A stretch of DNA of 64,000 nt from Clostridia bacterium (GCA_017404985.1 JAFRBK010000026.1:1-64000), one strand, 5' to 3'. Counted from the first letter of the stretch, positions 1 to 8,834 are shown. Notes: generated by a model from the letters alone, not told the origin. Translations and numbers: made by a program.

Positions 1-1
1 A

Positions 2-17
2 GTGAAAAGTTTAGAGT
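2..17 (+). repeat. Copy 1 of a short direct repeat
   Basis: The 16-mer GTGAAAAGTTTAGAGT recurs with one change at 1697-1712. The two copies bracket the first 1.7 kb. Similar GAGTGAAGAGT-like purine-rich repeats are dispersed in clostridial genomes; the function is unknown. Confidence 0.45.
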
Positions 18-69
18 TTGAAAGGAAGCGATCAGGATTTATTCGAATCGACCGGTGAGGATTCCGGAT

Positions 70-627
70 ATGAAAGGGAAGATTTCCTATAAGAAACAGA
101 AGGACAGCAGGTATGTGATGTACGAGACTGGGCGGCGATATGACAAATTTAAGAAATACAATGTCGTGAGCCGGATTTGCATCGGGATTCAGATTCCGGC
201 GAGGCCGGAATATATGCTGCCGAATGAAAACTACTTCAGAATGATTACGGAGGGGGATCGGGTTATGAATGAAAACGAACAGGAAGCTTTGGATGAATTT
301 GAATTTGAGCGGGCGCAGGCTTTTATGGTGCGGGACTTTTTTGAGCAGATTTACTATGAGTTTCAGTACCAGAGCAGGCGGCAGCCGAATACGGTGCTGA
401 ACGCTTATAAGGTTCGGAAACTGAACAAAATTCTGGAGCCGCTGAAGGAGATGATGAAGGAAGAGCCGGGGGCAGAGTGGCTGGAGGTGATTCCGGAGCC
501 GGTGGAGGAGGAAGTTGAAGGCGGAGGGACTGTGATTCGGGGGATGACTTACAGTGATGTGATGATGGTGCTGACGCAGTTCCGGTGTTTGGAGGGGGAA
601 TATTTTCAGAAGCTTTTGATTGGTTGA
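70..627 (+). CDS. Hypothetical protein, 185 aa
   Basis: I do not recognise a function. The protein is soluble, has no signal peptide or membrane segment, is rich in charged residues and begins with a basic stretch (MKGKISYKKQKDSRYVMYE). The middle (about residues 75-140) looks helical and the end is acidic. The ATG at 70 is preferred over the GTG at 55 because GGTGAGG at 54-60 then sits about 9 nt upstream as a ribosome binding site. Codon use (many GGG, GAT, TTT) differs from the CTG/GCG-rich genes downstream, so it may be acquired. A REP-like palindrome follows. It has no operon partner in view. Confidence 0.6.
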   Translation: MKGKISYKKQKDSRYVMYETGRRYDKFKKYNVVSRICIGIQIPARPEYMLPNENYFRMITEGDRVMNENEQEALDEFEFERAQAFMVRDFFEQIYYEFQYQSRRQPNTVLNAYKVRKLNKILEPLKEMMKEEPGAEWLEVIPEPVEEEVEGGGTVIRGMTYSDVMMVLTQFRCLEGEYFQKLLIG

Positions 628-706
628 GGGTGTTGATACGGGGAAAGGAATCGCACGCGAACCGCGGGCGGGATCCCGTTTCGATGAAAGTGCCACGACG
701 GAAAAA

Positions 707-756
707 GGGGACGGTTCTTTCGTATCACCTTCGTGAAACGAGAAGAACCGTTCCCC
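707..756. repeat. REP-like imperfect palindrome
   Basis: GGGGACGGTTCTTT at 707-720 faces AAGAACCGTTCCCC at 743-756, and an inner arm CGTATCAC (721-728) faces GTGAAACG (733-740), leaving a 4-nt loop. Dispersed palindromes with the core AAGAACCGTCCCC are common in clostridial and other genomes and are of the REP/MITE class mobilised by RAYT transposases; that assignment is from general knowledge. It lies just beyond the stop of the minus-strand small gene and could also act as a transcript-end hairpin. Confidence 0.6.
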
Positions 757-766
757 AGTTTCGCTG

Positions 767-1060
767 TCAACCCCTTGGATGATTAGCTATGTCAGGATTT
801 ATTTCCTCATCGAATTCTTTGCACACATTAATGACAGCAGAGGTATTCTTAGAGAATTCCTTCAGGAACATTATTACTCTGGACAGCTCACCTATAGAGC
901 GTTCATAGTAATCTTGATGAGGATGATGACCGGTGTAATATGGAAAAAATATCTGTTCATCTTCTCGCAACGAGCCAACGATTTTCTCCAGCTCATTAAC
1001 ATGATGCTCTACACGCTGAACAGCTCCAGAGAGAGCATCCACGTCTACGCGGGTACTCAT
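767..1060 (-). CDS. Small hypothetical protein, 97 aa
   Basis: The start codon overlaps the stop of the upstream rubrerythrin gene (ATGA), so translation is probably coupled. The protein is predicted to be almost entirely helical with two heptad-like stretches (about residues 8-32 and 52-90) around a His/Tyr-rich turn ([14 protein letters not shown]). Its length and two-helix look recall WXG100/ESX-type secreted proteins, but there is no clear WXG motif, so this is only a suggestion. The last residues (HPRG) run into the edge of the REP-like palindrome, so the original C-terminus may have been altered. Base composition is more AT-rich than that of neighbouring genes. Confidence 0.5.
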   Translation of the reverse strand: MSTRVDVDALSGAVQRVEHHVNELEKIVGSLREDEQIFFPYYTGHHPHQDYYERSIGELSRVIMFLKEFSKNTSAVINVCKEFDEEINPDIANHPRG

Positions 1061-1599
1061 TTTCCGAAGTACCGGTCCAGCAGGCCCTTAAATGCCTTGC
1101 CGTGCCGCGCTTCGTCGCGGGCCATTTCGTGGACGGTGTCGTGGATGGCGTCGAGGCCGAGCTCTTTGGCTTTTTTGGCCAGGTCGGTTTTGCCCTGGGT
1201 GGCGCCGTTTTCGGCTTCCACGCGGACTTTCAGGTTTTCCTTCGTGCTGGGGGAGACGACTTCGCCCAGGAGCTCGGCGAACCTGGCGGCGTGATCCGCT
1301 TCTTCGAAGGCGGCAGTCTTCCAGTATTCGGCGATTTCCGGATAGCCTTCACGGGCGGCGGCGCGGCCCATGGCCAGGTACATGCCGACTTCGGTGCACT
1401 CACCGATAAAGTTGGAACGCAGGCCTTCCTTGATTTCTTCCGGAACGTCCTTCGCGACGCCGATCACATGCTCGGCGGCCCAGACCATTTCGCCTTCCTG
1501 CTTCACGAACTTGGAAGCGGGGGCCTTACAGATGGGGCACTTTTCCGGGGGTTCAGGTCCTTCATAAACGTAGCCACAGACAGAGCATACCCATTTCAT
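1057..1599 (-). CDS. Reverse rubrerythrin (N-terminal rubredoxin)
   Basis: A 180-aa cytoplasmic non-haem iron protein that reduces peroxide and/or oxygen in anaerobes. The rubredoxin domain is at the N-terminus with Cys5, Cys8, Cys21 and Cys24 (CSVC and CPIC). The four-helix di-iron domain follows, with EEADH and DEARH as ExxH-type ligand motifs and further ligand glutamates near residues 50-70. This domain order is the 'reverse' type known from clostridia, where it is strongly induced by oxygen. The ribosome binding site GGAGGT lies about 9 nt upstream of the ATG. A TATAAT-containing promoter precedes it. It is coupled by overlap to the 97-aa gene downstream. Confidence 0.95.
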   Translation of the reverse strand: MKWVCSVCGYVYEGPEPPEKCPICKAPASKFVKQEGEMVWAAEHVIGVAKDVPEEIKEGLRSNFIGECTEVGMYLAMGRAAAREGYPEIAEYWKTAAFEEADHAARFAELLGEVVSPSTKENLKVRVEAENGATQGKTDLAKKAKELGLDAIHDTVHEMARDEARHGKAFKGLLDRYFGK

Positions 1600-1652
1600 T
1601 GTTGCTTACCTCCATTATTTATTTTCCGCTTAAGCGGGTTTTCTCTGATGGC

Positions 1653-1682
1653 ATTATACCATTAATAAAACGAAAAAGTAAA
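1653..1682 (-). promoter_or_regulatory. Predicted promoter of the rubrerythrin gene
   Basis: Reading the minus strand, TTTACT (1682-1677) is followed after 18 nt by a perfect TATAAT (1658-1653), about 55 nt before the start codon. Confidence 0.6.
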
Positions 1683-1696
1683 GTGGAGAGTTCAGA

Positions 1697-1712
1697 GTGA
1701 AGAGTTTAGAGT
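1697..1712 (+). repeat. Copy 2 of a short direct repeat
   Basis: GTGAAGAGTTTAGAGT differs by one base from the copy at 2-17. Just upstream is a further related stretch (AGTGGAGAGTTCAGAGT), so this is a small purine-rich repeat patch. It directly precedes the promoter of the next operon. Confidence 0.45.
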
Positions 1713-1723
1713 GGAACGGAGAA

Positions 1724-1752
1724 TTGACACCGTTGGGGAGAAACGATAAAAT
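1724..1752 (+). promoter_or_regulatory. Predicted promoter of the first glycosidase/Lgt-like operon
   Basis: Perfect TTGACA (1724-1729), 17-nt spacer, TAAAAT (1747-1752). It is well placed to drive the four overlapping genes from 1827 to 5879. Confidence 0.7.
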
Positions 1753-1826
1753 AAATTGTTCACTGTTTTTTTCCAGATTGTGCTTTTTTCTTATCGACCG
1801 ACGGAACAGGAGAGCAAGACAGACAT

Positions 1827-2783
1827 ATGAAGACCAGAAGAATCATTGCATTGGCGGCAGCTGTGCTGCTGATGGGCGGAATGGCGGCGGCGGACAGCTG
1901 GACGGATTGTTTCAGCTATGATTTCAGTGACCGGGCGTACCGGCTGCCGATCAATTCGGAGACCGGCGCGAAGCCGAAGGCGGAGGGATACACCTCCGAA
2001 ACCACCTATCAGGATCCCACGATCCAGGTGGAAATTACCTCCGGGCGGGAATACGACTGCGACTACTGGGTGGCGGACATCGTGATTCAGGATCCCTCCC
2101 AGCTGCGGACGATGGCCGCGGGGAAGGACCGGAACTTCGCCTTCAACAGCACCGAGGACGCGCTGGGCCTGGCGAAGAAATCCCGGGCAGTGGTGGCGAT
2201 CAACGGAGACTACTACACCGACGCGGCGCGGGGCGGGCGCGGCTTCGTGATCCGCCAGGGCACCCTGTATCTGAACAAGCTGGAGGCCGCCGGGAAGAAC
2301 AGCAAGCTGATGGACATCCTGCTGGTGGACGAGGACGGAGATTTCCACGGCCTGCACCGGCCGGTGGACGGCGAGATTCCGCAGAGAATCGACGGCAAAC
2401 GGATTCTGAATGCCTTTGCCTTCGGCCCGATCCTGGTCGAGGACGGGAAACGGGTGACGGACTACGGCGGCGCGGAGCGCTGGGTGGAGATGAAGCACAG
2501 CGAGACCATGCAGCGGATGTGCATCTGCCAGGTTGGGTCCCTGCACTACAAGGTGATCTGCTGCAGCGGCCGGTCCTACGGGCAGCCGGGGCTGACCCTG
2601 GACAACCTGGCACGGATCGCGGAAGCGGAAGGCGTACAGATTGCCTATAACCTGGACGGCGGCGACTCCACCCTGCTGTACTTCAACGGGGACCGGGTGA
2701 ACAACAGCAACAAGCGGTCCTCCCTGCGGGCGCTGCACGACATTATCTACTTTGCCTCGGCAGAAGGGGTCGGGGAGCCATGA
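1827..2783 (+). CDS. Secreted phosphodiester glycosidase-like protein (NAGPA domain), cassette A
   Basis: A 318-aa protein with a Sec signal (MKTRRIIALAAAVLLMGGMAAA, cut near residue 22) and one NAGPA/DUF2233-type domain. Family hallmarks are visible: an N-terminal QLRT segment, AINGDYY near residue 133, the acidic VDEDGDF, NAFAFGP, and the C-terminal NLDGGDST turn. The family is named after the uncovering enzyme that removes GlcNAc from a phosphodiester; bacterial members are secreted and mostly uncharacterised, so the substrate here is unknown. The stop overlaps the start of the next gene (ATGA). Paralogues lie at 27639-28562 and 28794-29699, each followed by the same kind of membrane protein. 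Confidence 0.85.
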   Translation: MKTRRIIALAAAVLLMGGMAAADSWTDCFSYDFSDRAYRLPINSETGAKPKAEGYTSETTYQDPTIQVEITSGREYDCDYWVADIVIQDPSQLRTMAAGKDRNFAFNSTEDALGLAKKSRAVVAINGDYYTDAARGGRGFVIRQGTLYLNKLEAAGKNSKLMDILLVDEDGDFHGLHRPVDGEIPQRIDGKRILNAFAFGPILVEDGKRVTDYGGAERWVEMKHSETMQRMCICQVGSLHYKVICCSGRSYGQPGLTLDNLARIAEAEGVQIAYNLDGGDSTLLYFNGDRVNNSNKRSSLRALHDIIYFASAEGVGEP

Positions 2784-3748
2784 GCAAGCAAAACGGGCGG
2801 GGATGGTTTATCCCCGCGGGGGCGGCGCTGGGGCTGATTCTGGCGTGGGCCCTGGCTAAAATGCTGTGGGTTATCGGCACCCTGGGCTATCCGCTTTCCA
2901 ACGGCGGGGCGGCGGTGCTTTTCCGCCTGGAGCCGGGGGAATACTCCTTTTTCGGCGGGGTGCTGGGATTTGTGCTGGGGTTCTGGCTGCTGGCGAAACC
3001 GGCGGGGCTGGACCGGCGGAAAACCCTGGACGCACTGGCTTTCCCCGTCTGCCTGGTGATCGCCGCGGCCCGGTTCGCGACGCTTTTCTGGGGCGAGGCG
3101 GGGCTGGGGGACTATTCCCGGCTGGGCATGGACCTGGTGGAGGACGGATCCATCCTTGCGTTCTTCCCCCTGAGCATCCGGGATTCCTGGGGCGACTGGT
3201 GGATGGGCGTGGGCACGCTCGAGGCGCTGGCGGCCCTGATTACCGGCATCTATGCCCTGCGGAAACGGGACAAATACGCCAACCGCCCGGGGCATTTGTT
3301 TGAACGGTGTGCGGTGATCCTTTGCTCCGTGCAGCTGGTGCTGGAACTGTTCCACAGCGTGAGCACCATCACCTACTTCGTGCATACGGAGCAGGTGTGG
3401 TGCGCGGTGTACATCCTGGTCCGGGTCATTTTTGCCTGCCGGGTGCTGGCACAGGAACAGGGGGGCGGAGCCTGGAAATGGACGGTGTTCACCGTGCTGT
3501 GGGTGGCGCTGAACGGCGTGACCCAATATATGATGGACAAACTCCAGTGGCTGGACCTGCTGCCGGAGGGTGTTTCCCGGTGGGTCGGGGAGCACCTGGT
3601 GGGCATCGGGTACGGGCTGATCATCCTGAGCGCTGTGGGCCTATGCTTTACCGGGCTGCGGGCCGGGAAACTGGCGGCGGACCAGACGCTGCGGAACGGA
3701 AAGGCGGCCGCAGCGGCATACGGAAAAGACGGAAAGGAAACGGAATGA
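2780..3748 (+). CDS. Lgt-like multi-pass membrane protein, cassette A
   Basis: A 322-aa integral membrane protein with about seven hydrophobic segments. It appears to share the fold of prolipoprotein diacylglyceryl transferase: YSFFGGVLGF occupies the place of the Lgt HGG loop, AARFATLFWGE the place of the GRIGNFxNxE signature, and FVHTEQVWCAVY the place of the conserved late MGQ segment. The signature Arg and Glu are kept, but the Asn is replaced by Thr and the essential loop His by Phe, so ordinary Lgt activity is unlikely. It overlaps the genes on both sides by 4 nt. The assignment is manual and needs structure prediction; paralogues are at 26627-27634 and 29702-30649. Confidence 0.65.
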   Translation: MSKQNGRGWFIPAGAALGLILAWALAKMLWVIGTLGYPLSNGGAAVLFRLEPGEYSFFGGVLGFVLGFWLLAKPAGLDRRKTLDALAFPVCLVIAAARFATLFWGEAGLGDYSRLGMDLVEDGSILAFFPLSIRDSWGDWWMGVGTLEALAALITGIYALRKRDKYANRPGHLFERCAVILCSVQLVLELFHSVSTITYFVHTEQVWCAVYILVRVIFACRVLAQEQGGGAWKWTVFTVLWVALNGVTQYMMDKLQWLDLLPEGVSRWVGEHLVGIGYGLIILSAVGLCFTGLRAGKLAADQTLRNGKAAAAAYGKDGKETE

Positions 3749-4887
3749 ACAAGAAAAGCCTGAGATTCCCGGCGGCACTGCTCGCCGCGATGCTGCTGGC
3801 GACAACGCTGGCGGCTCCGGCACAGGCGGCGGAGAAGGAAAAAACCATCCTGCTGACCTTCACCGGGGACTGCACCATCGGGAGCGACAGCACGACCTTC
3901 GGGCGGCCGCGGTCCTTCGTGGAAACCGCGTCGCTGAAGGGATACGACTGGTTCTTCGCCAATTTCAAGGAGATGTTTGCCGGGGACGACTGCACGGTGA
4001 TCAACCTGGAAAGCGTGCTGACCGACTACACCTCAAACGAGCAGAAGAACAAGGTATACCGCTTCCGGGGGCCCCGGGACTACGTCAACATCCTGAAGAC
4101 CGTGTCCATCGAGGCGTGCAACCTGGCCAACAACCACACCTACGACTTCGGGGCCCAGGGGCTGCAATGGACCCAGGCGACGCTGGACGAGAACGGGATC
4201 GCGTGGTTCATGCTCTACAACACCTGGGACTTTGTCAAGGACGGGATCCGGATCCGGTTCTTTTCCGTGGACTCGAGGAACCTGTCGGGGATGTTTGACT
4301 GGCTGAAGGCGGAGATTGCCCGGACCAAGCAGGAAAAGGAAGCCGACGCGGTGGTGGCCATTTTCCACGGCGGCATGGAATACAGCGGCTGGCGGGACGC
4401 CGCGCAGCAGCGCTTCGCCGAAGTGACGATCGGGAACGGCGCGGACCTGGTAATCATGCACCACCCCCACGTGGTGCAGGGCATCGACATCATCAACCAG
4501 CGGACGGTATGCTACTCTCTGGGAAACTTCGTTTTCGGCGGCAACAACGAAATCCGGACGGAGCCCTACCGGGAGGTGATGGTTACCTCCCTGTATTCCC
4601 TGGTGGTTCAGGCGGAACTGCACTTCGCGGAGGACGGGAAATACAAAGGACAACAGATTACCCTGTATCCGGCCTACATCAGCGGGGATCCGCCCCACAA
4701 CGACTACCAGCCCCGGCTGGTAAACGGCGCGGACGGGCAGCTGGTTTTCACCGCCGTGCAGTGGGACACGAAATTTGCCCTGCCGGACTACGACAACGAA
4801 GCCGGGCGGATCGTGATGCCCTACCTGCCGGCGCGGGCAGGGGTGACCACCGTGGACAGCGGAGCGGGAATGGAGGGAATTCAATGA
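3745..4887 (+). CDS. Secreted CapA-family protein
   Basis: A 380-aa protein with a signal peptide (cut after APAQA near residue 28) followed by a CapA / PGA_cap metallophosphatase-fold domain. Motifs seen: FTGDCTIG near residue 36, INLESVL, ANNHTYDFG, IFHGGMEYSG, MHHPHVVQG and YSLGNFVFG, which match the metal-binding loops of the family. CapA proteins take part in poly-gamma-glutamate capsule production and anchoring, but no capB or capC is in the window, so another envelope role is possible. The start at 3745 gives an ATGA overlap with the Lgt-like gene and the stop overlaps the LRR gene start. This gene is absent from the other two cassettes. Confidence 0.85.
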   Translation: MNKKSLRFPAALLAAMLLATTLAAPAQAAEKEKTILLTFTGDCTIGSDSTTFGRPRSFVETASLKGYDWFFANFKEMFAGDDCTVINLESVLTDYTSNEQKNKVYRFRGPRDYVNILKTVSIEACNLANNHTYDFGAQGLQWTQATLDENGIAWFMLYNTWDFVKDGIRIRFFSVDSRNLSGMFDWLKAEIARTKQEKEADAVVAIFHGGMEYSGWRDAAQQRFAEVTIGNGADLVIMHHPHVVQGIDIINQRTVCYSLGNFVFGGNNEIRTEPYREVMVTSLYSLVVQAELHFAEDGKYKGQQITLYPAYISGDPPHNDYQPRLVNGADGQLVFTAVQWDTKFALPDYDNEAGRIVMPYLPARAGVTTVDSGAGMEGIQ

Positions 4888-5879
4888 AACGGATGATTCG
4901 GACGGCGCTGGTTCTGCTGGCGGCTGTGCTGTGCCTGGCGGCGTGCCATGCCTGCGCGGAAACGGCGGAAAGCGTCCAGTGGGAGGGGCTGGTTTTTCCG
5001 GCGGACGCGGAAGCCATCGACCTGGGCGAGGCGCAGGTGCGGGATTTCAACGCCTTCGCGGACATGCTGGCAAAACTGCCGAAGCTGAAAAAGGTGGACA
5101 TGTTCGCCACGCAGGTGACGAAAAACGAGATTGAGCTGCTGGCGGCCCGTTTTCCGGAGATGGACTGGGGATGGACCATGGTGATCCGGTGCTCCGACGG
5201 GAACCACCAGATCCGCACGGACCAGACCTCTTTTTCCACCCTGCACAACAACAAGTCCCCCCACCACAAGAGCGAGGATTTCACCATTCTGAAATACTGC
5301 CGGCACCTGTTCGCGCTGGACGTGGGGCACAACTCCGTGACGAGCCTGGATTTCCTGGAAGATTTGCCGGAACTCCGGGTGCTGATTGTGGCGTGCAACG
5401 AGGTGACGGACATCACGCCGGTGGCGAAGCTGAAGAACCTGGAATACGCGGAACTGTTCAAGAACAAGATCACGGACATTACGCCCGTGGCCGGGCTTAC
5501 CAGCCTGCTGGACCTGAACATATGCTTCAACAAAATCCAGGACATTACGCCGGTCCTGTCCATGACCTGGCTGAAGCGGCTGTGGATGTTCGCCGCCCAG
5601 GTATACAACCAGGGATACTCCGCGGAAACGACCCGGGCCATCCGGCAGGCTCTGCCGGCAACCGAGGTGGACACGACCCACTATTCCACCACCGGGACCT
5701 GGCGCTACCTGGACAGCAAGGAAACCCGGAAGCATCCGCACTACGCCGCGATCGTGGCCTCCTTCGGGGACACCCACCTGCGGCCGAAGAAGGCCTACTA
5801 CCCCTTTGAGGACAGCCATCCCTTCACGGCGGAGGAGCTGGCGGCCATTACCGCCGCACAGGCGGCCTTCGGCGAATAA
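4884..5879 (+). CDS. Leucine-rich-repeat lipoprotein candidate, cassette A
   Basis: A 331-aa exported protein. The N-terminus has a hydrophobic signal ending in a lipobox-like LAAC with Cys21, so it may be lipid-anchored. Residues of about 55-250 hold leucine-rich repeats of the 22-residue bacterial type; [23 protein letters not shown] and KNLEYAEL show the spacing. A C-terminal segment ends in [10 protein letters not shown]. It overlaps the CapA gene by 4 nt. The paralogue at 25731-26630 shares whole phrases (FSTxHxx, HTNEDF or HKSEDF, LDIGHN or [22 protein letters not shown]) and sits in the equivalent position of cassette B. The role is unknown; protein binding at the cell surface is likely for LRRs. 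Confidence 0.8.
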   Translation: MKRMIRTALVLLAAVLCLAACHACAETAESVQWEGLVFPADAEAIDLGEAQVRDFNAFADMLAKLPKLKKVDMFATQVTKNEIELLAARFPEMDWGWTMVIRCSDGNHQIRTDQTSFSTLHNNKSPHHKSEDFTILKYCRHLFALDVGHNSVTSLDFLEDLPELRVLIVACNEVTDITPVAKLKNLEYAELFKNKITDITPVAGLTSLLDLNICFNKIQDITPVLSMTWLKRLWMFAAQVYNQGYSAETTRAIRQALPATEVDTTHYSTTGTWRYLDSKETRKHPHYAAIVASFGDTHLRPKKAYYPFEDSHPFTAEELAAITAAQAAFGE

Positions 5880-5886
5880 AAAAAGC

Positions 5887-5915
5887 TTGATTTCCGGAAA
5901 ACCCTGTGGTAAAAT
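5887..5915 (+). promoter_or_regulatory. Predicted rpsB-tsf promoter
   Basis: TTGATT (5887-5892), 17-nt spacer, TAAAAT (5910-5915). About 100 nt of leader follows before rpsB, which could hold an S2 autoregulatory site; no clear structure was worked out. Confidence 0.6.
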
Positions 5916-6018
5916 CCATTCGATTACGCACCTTTTCCCTGTGGCTGCTTGTGCCGCGGACCCGCGGTGGCCGGCCGCAAAGGGGAAGAGGGTGGAAAAT
6001 AACAAGGAGGGAACCCCA

Positions 6019-6768
6019 ATGGCAGTCATTTCCATGAAACAGCTCCTGGAAGCCGGCGTGCATTTCGGTCACCAGACCCGCCGGTGGAACCCGAAGATGG
6101 CCCAGTACATCTTCACCGAACGGAACGGCATCTACATCATCGACCTGCAGAAGACCGTTCGCAAAGTGGATGAAGCGTATGCTTTCGTCCGCGACATCGC
6201 GATGGAAGGCAAGAGCATCCTGTTCGTCGGCACCAAGAAGCAGGCGCAGGAATCCATCGAGTCCGAAGCCAAGCGCTGCAATATGTTCTATGTGAACAAC
6301 CGGTGGCTGGGCGGCATGCTGACCAACTTCAAGACGATCCGGACCCGGATCGACCGGCTGAACCAGATCGACAAGATGGAGCAGAGCGGCCAGTTCGACG
6401 TGCTGCCCAAGAAGGAAGTCATCAAGCTGCAGCACGAGCGCGAAAAGCTGGAAACCAACCTGGGCGGCATCCGTGAGATGAAGAAGCTCCCCGGCGCCCT
6501 GTTCGTTGTGGACCCCCGCAAGGAACACATCGCCGTGACCGAAGCCCGCATTCTGGGCATCCCGATCGTGGGTATTGTTGACACCAACTGCGATCCCGAT
6601 GAGATCGATTATGTGATTCCGGGCAATGATGACGCGATCCGCGCCGTCAAGCTGATTGCCGGCAAGCTGGCGGATGCTGTGCTCGAAGGCAAGCAGGGCG
6701 AGCAGAGTGAGCCCGACGCCCCCGAGGCAACGGCAGAGACTCCGGCTGAAGAGAAGACCGAAGCTTAA
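6019..6768 (+). CDS. rpsB: Ribosomal protein S2
   Basis: A 249-aa component of the small ribosomal subunit. The start ([19 protein letters not shown]) is the classic S2 N-terminus, with AAGGAGG at 6004-6010. The signatures [19 protein letters not shown] and the late [27 protein letters not shown] are all present. The C-terminus carries an acidic Ala/Glu/Pro-rich extension of about 25 residues beyond the conserved core. It is followed after 22 nt by tsf, the usual bacterial pair, but pyrH, which normally comes next, is inverted here. Confidence 0.98.
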   Translation: MAVISMKQLLEAGVHFGHQTRRWNPKMAQYIFTERNGIYIIDLQKTVRKVDEAYAFVRDIAMEGKSILFVGTKKQAQESIESEAKRCNMFYVNNRWLGGMLTNFKTIRTRIDRLNQIDKMEQSGQFDVLPKKEVIKLQHEREKLETNLGGIREMKKLPGALFVVDPRKEHIAVTEARILGIPIVGIVDTNCDPDEIDYVIPGNDDAIRAVKLIAGKLADAVLEGKQGEQSEPDAPEATAETPAEEKTEA

Positions 6769-6790
6769 TGAAGAGAGAGGATTGATCAAT

Positions 6791-7717
6791 ATGGCAGCAA
6801 TTACTTCCGCTATGGTTAAAGAGCTGCGCGAGCGCACCAGCGCCGGCATGATGGACTGCAAAAAGGCCCTGGTCGAGAGCGACGGCGATATGGAAAAAGC
6901 CATTGAATGGCTGCGCGAAAAGGGACTGAGCCAGGCCGCCAAGAAGGCCAGCCGCATTGCCGCGGAAGGCGTGGTTTCCCAGTACACCAACGAAGACGGC
7001 ACCGTGGGCGCGATCGTGGAAGTCAACTGCGAGACCGACTTCGTGGCCAAGACCAACAACTTCATGAACTTTGCCAACAACGTGGCCAAGCATGTGGCCC
7101 TGGCGAACCCCGCGGACGTGGACGCCCTGATGGCGCAGCCCTTCGTTGACGACGCTTCCAAGACCATTTCTGACCTGGTCAGCGATGCCACCGTGGCGAT
7201 CGGCGAGAAGATCAGCGTACGCCGCTTCACCCGGTACGAGACTACCGGCGTGGTTTCCACCTACATCCACCTGGGCGGCAAAGTCGGCGTGATGGTCGAA
7301 GTTTCCGCCGACGCGGCCGGCCGCGCCAACGAACAGGTGAAGACCTTCGCCCATGACCTGGCGCTGCAGATCGCCGCGGCCAAGCCCGAAGCGGTCCGCC
7401 GCGAGGAAGTGGACACCGCGAAGCTCGAAAAGGAAAAGGAAATCCTGCGGGCCCAGGCGCTGAACGAAGGCAAGCCCGAGAAGATCGTCGACCGCATGGT
7501 CGAAGGCCGGATCGAGAAGTACTACAAGGAAGTGTGCCTGCTGGAGCAGCCCTTCGTCAAGGACGGGGACAAGAACATCAAGGCCCTGATGGCCGAGATC
7601 GCCAAGGAAACCGGCGCGACGCTGGACATCGTGCGGTTTGCACGCTACGAACGGGGCGAAGGCATCGAGAAACGGAAGGACGACCTGGCCGCTGAGATCG
7701 CCGCCATGCAGAAATAA
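6791..7717 (+). CDS. tsf: Translation elongation factor Ts
   Basis: A 308-aa guanine-nucleotide exchange factor for EF-Tu. The N-terminal UBA-like domain ([23 protein letters not shown]) and the NCETDFVAK motif of the EF-Tu-contacting core are clear, and the C-terminal module is complete. Its length is typical. The ATG at 6791 follows an AGAGAGG-type site about 11 nt upstream. It ends just before a strong terminator, so rpsB and tsf form a two-gene unit. Confidence 0.98.
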   Translation: MAAITSAMVKELRERTSAGMMDCKKALVESDGDMEKAIEWLREKGLSQAAKKASRIAAEGVVSQYTNEDGTVGAIVEVNCETDFVAKTNNFMNFANNVAKHVALANPADVDALMAQPFVDDASKTISDLVSDATVAIGEKISVRRFTRYETTGVVSTYIHLGGKVGVMVEVSADAAGRANEQVKTFAHDLALQIAAAKPEAVRREEVDTAKLEKEKEILRAQALNEGKPEKIVDRMVEGRIEKYYKEVCLLEQPFVKDGDKNIKALMAEIAKETGATLDIVRFARYERGEGIEKRKDDLAAEIAAMQK

Positions 7718-7740
7718 TCCCAAAAGAATCAGGAAAAACA

Positions 7741-7772
7741 AAACCGGAGGCTTCGGAAGCCCCCGGTTTTTT
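7741..7772. terminator. Bidirectional terminator between tsf and pyrH
   Basis: AACCGGAGGCTT pairs with AAGCCCCCGGTT (one mismatch) around a CGG loop, followed by TTTTTT on the plus strand. The A-rich run upstream (AAAAACAAAA) gives a T-run for minus-strand transcripts from pyrH. Confidence 0.85.
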
Positions 7773-7810
7773 GACGCCCGGAACGCGGAAACGAAAGGCA
7801 GGAACGGCGA

Positions 7811-8521
7811 TCAGGGATGAACAAAGGTGCCGATGTCGCTGCCTTCCAGCACGCGAATCAGGTTTTCCGGATCATCCAGGCCGAAAACCCGCACCATGGG
7901 CACCTTGTTCTCGGCGCAGAGGGCGAAGGCGGCGGCATCCATCACCTTGAGGCCGCGCTGCAGGGCTTCGGTATAGGAGATATCCTTGATCAGGGTGGCG
8001 GAGGGATCCTTCAGGGGGTCCGCCGTATAAACCCCATCGATATTCTTCGCCATCAGGACGGCATCCACTTCCATTTCCACCGCCCGGAGGGCGACGCCGG
8101 AATCCGTCGAGAAGAAGGGATTGCCCGTGCCGCAGGCGAAGAGGACCACCCGGCCCTCACCCAGATGGCGGCGGGCCGCCATGGCGTTGAAGGGCTCGGC
8201 GAAACGGTTCATATCCACGGCGCTCTGGACTACGGCGTCCAGCCCGGCCTTGCGCAGGGCATCCGCCACGCAGAGGCAGTTGATCATCGTGCCCAGCATG
8301 CCCATCTGGTCCGCCGTGACGGCGTCCATATGGGCGGAGGGGCCCTGACGGCCGCGCCAGATGTTTCCGGCGCCGATGACGATGCCGACTTCCACCCCCA
8401 TGTCATGCATGCGCCGGATAATCCCGGCGATCTGGTTCACCTTGCCAAAATCAAACAGGTCTGACTCCGCTTTGAGCGCTTCCCCGCTCAGCTTCAGAAG
8501 GATCCGCTTATAGACGGCCAT
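7811..8521 (-). CDS. pyrH: UMP kinase
   Basis: A 236-aa cytoplasmic enzyme that phosphorylates UMP to UDP in pyrimidine nucleotide synthesis. Family motifs: ILLKLSGEAL at the phosphate-binding start, GIVIGAGNIWRG, DQMGMLGTMINCL, FACGTGNPFFSTD and AKNIDGVYTADP. The ATG at 8521 (MAVYKRI) is chosen because GGGAGGGG lies 6-8 nt upstream; the longer frame adds ten unlikely residues. In most Bacillota the order is rpsB-tsf-pyrH-frr on one strand. Here pyrH is convergent with tsf and frr is not in the window, so a local inversion has occurred. Confidence 0.97.
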   Translation of the reverse strand: MAVYKRILLKLSGEALKAESDLFDFGKVNQIAGIIRRMHDMGVEVGIVIGAGNIWRGRQGPSAHMDAVTADQMGMLGTMINCLCVADALRKAGLDAVVQSAVDMNRFAEPFNAMAARRHLGEGRVVLFACGTGNPFFSTDSGVALRAVEMEVDAVLMAKNIDGVYTADPLKDPSATLIKDISYTEALQRGLKVMDAAAFALCAENKVPMVRVFGLDDPENLIRVLEGSDIGTFVHP

Positions 8522-8562
8522 ATGATTCCCCTCCCGGTTCAAATGATTCATTTTCTTCAGCT

Positions 8563-8590
8563 ATTATACCACGGCGGGAAGAAATGGAAA
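8563..8590 (-). promoter_or_regulatory. Predicted pyrH promoter
   Basis: On the minus strand TTTCCA (8590-8585), a 16-nt spacer and TATAAT (8568-8563), about 42 nt before the start codon. Its own promoter fits the inverted orientation. Confidence 0.5.
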
Positions 8591-8637
8591 AGGGCGGAAA
8601 AAAGGCGGGGAAACGCGCGGGGGAAATCGCCAAACCC

Positions 8638-8667
8638 TTGACAGCAAAAGGGCCGCAGGGATATAAT
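8638..8667 (+). promoter_or_regulatory. Predicted prfC promoter
   Basis: Perfect TTGACA (8638-8643), 18-nt spacer and perfect TATAAT (8662-8667). The leader to prfC is about 160 nt and purine-rich (GAACGAGAAAGAACGAGAAA repeats). Confidence 0.8.
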
Positions 8668-8834
8668 AGGCCGTTCTGTTTTCGGGGGAGGACCGTGAAA
8701 ACAGCGGTTTTCTGACCGGACCAGGAACGCGGAACCCGAAAGGGAACGAGCGCCCGGAAACAAAACGAGCGAGCGGAAAAGAACGAGAAAGAACGAGAAA
8801 CTACCAAACAAGACTACCATACGGGAGGAAACGC

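Noticed and set aside
1102-1665. Plus-strand 187-aa frame opposite rubrerythrin
   Set aside because: The minus strand encodes a complete rubrerythrin with all metal ligands; the plus frame has no recognisable features.
1-1712. A mobile element bounded by the GTGAARAGTTTAGAGT direct repeats
   Set aside because: The repeats are short, in a purine-rich context common in such genomes, and no transposase or integrase lies between them.
1791-2738. Long minus-strand open frame opposite the first NAGPA-like gene
   Set aside because: It is a shadow frame in GC-rich coding DNA: it has no ribosome binding site, and the plus strand has clear domain motifs.
5916-6018. Structured riboswitch or S2 leader upstream of rpsB
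   Set aside because: Autoregulatory S2 leaders exist, but I could not identify a convincing conserved fold in this 100-nt leader by eye.
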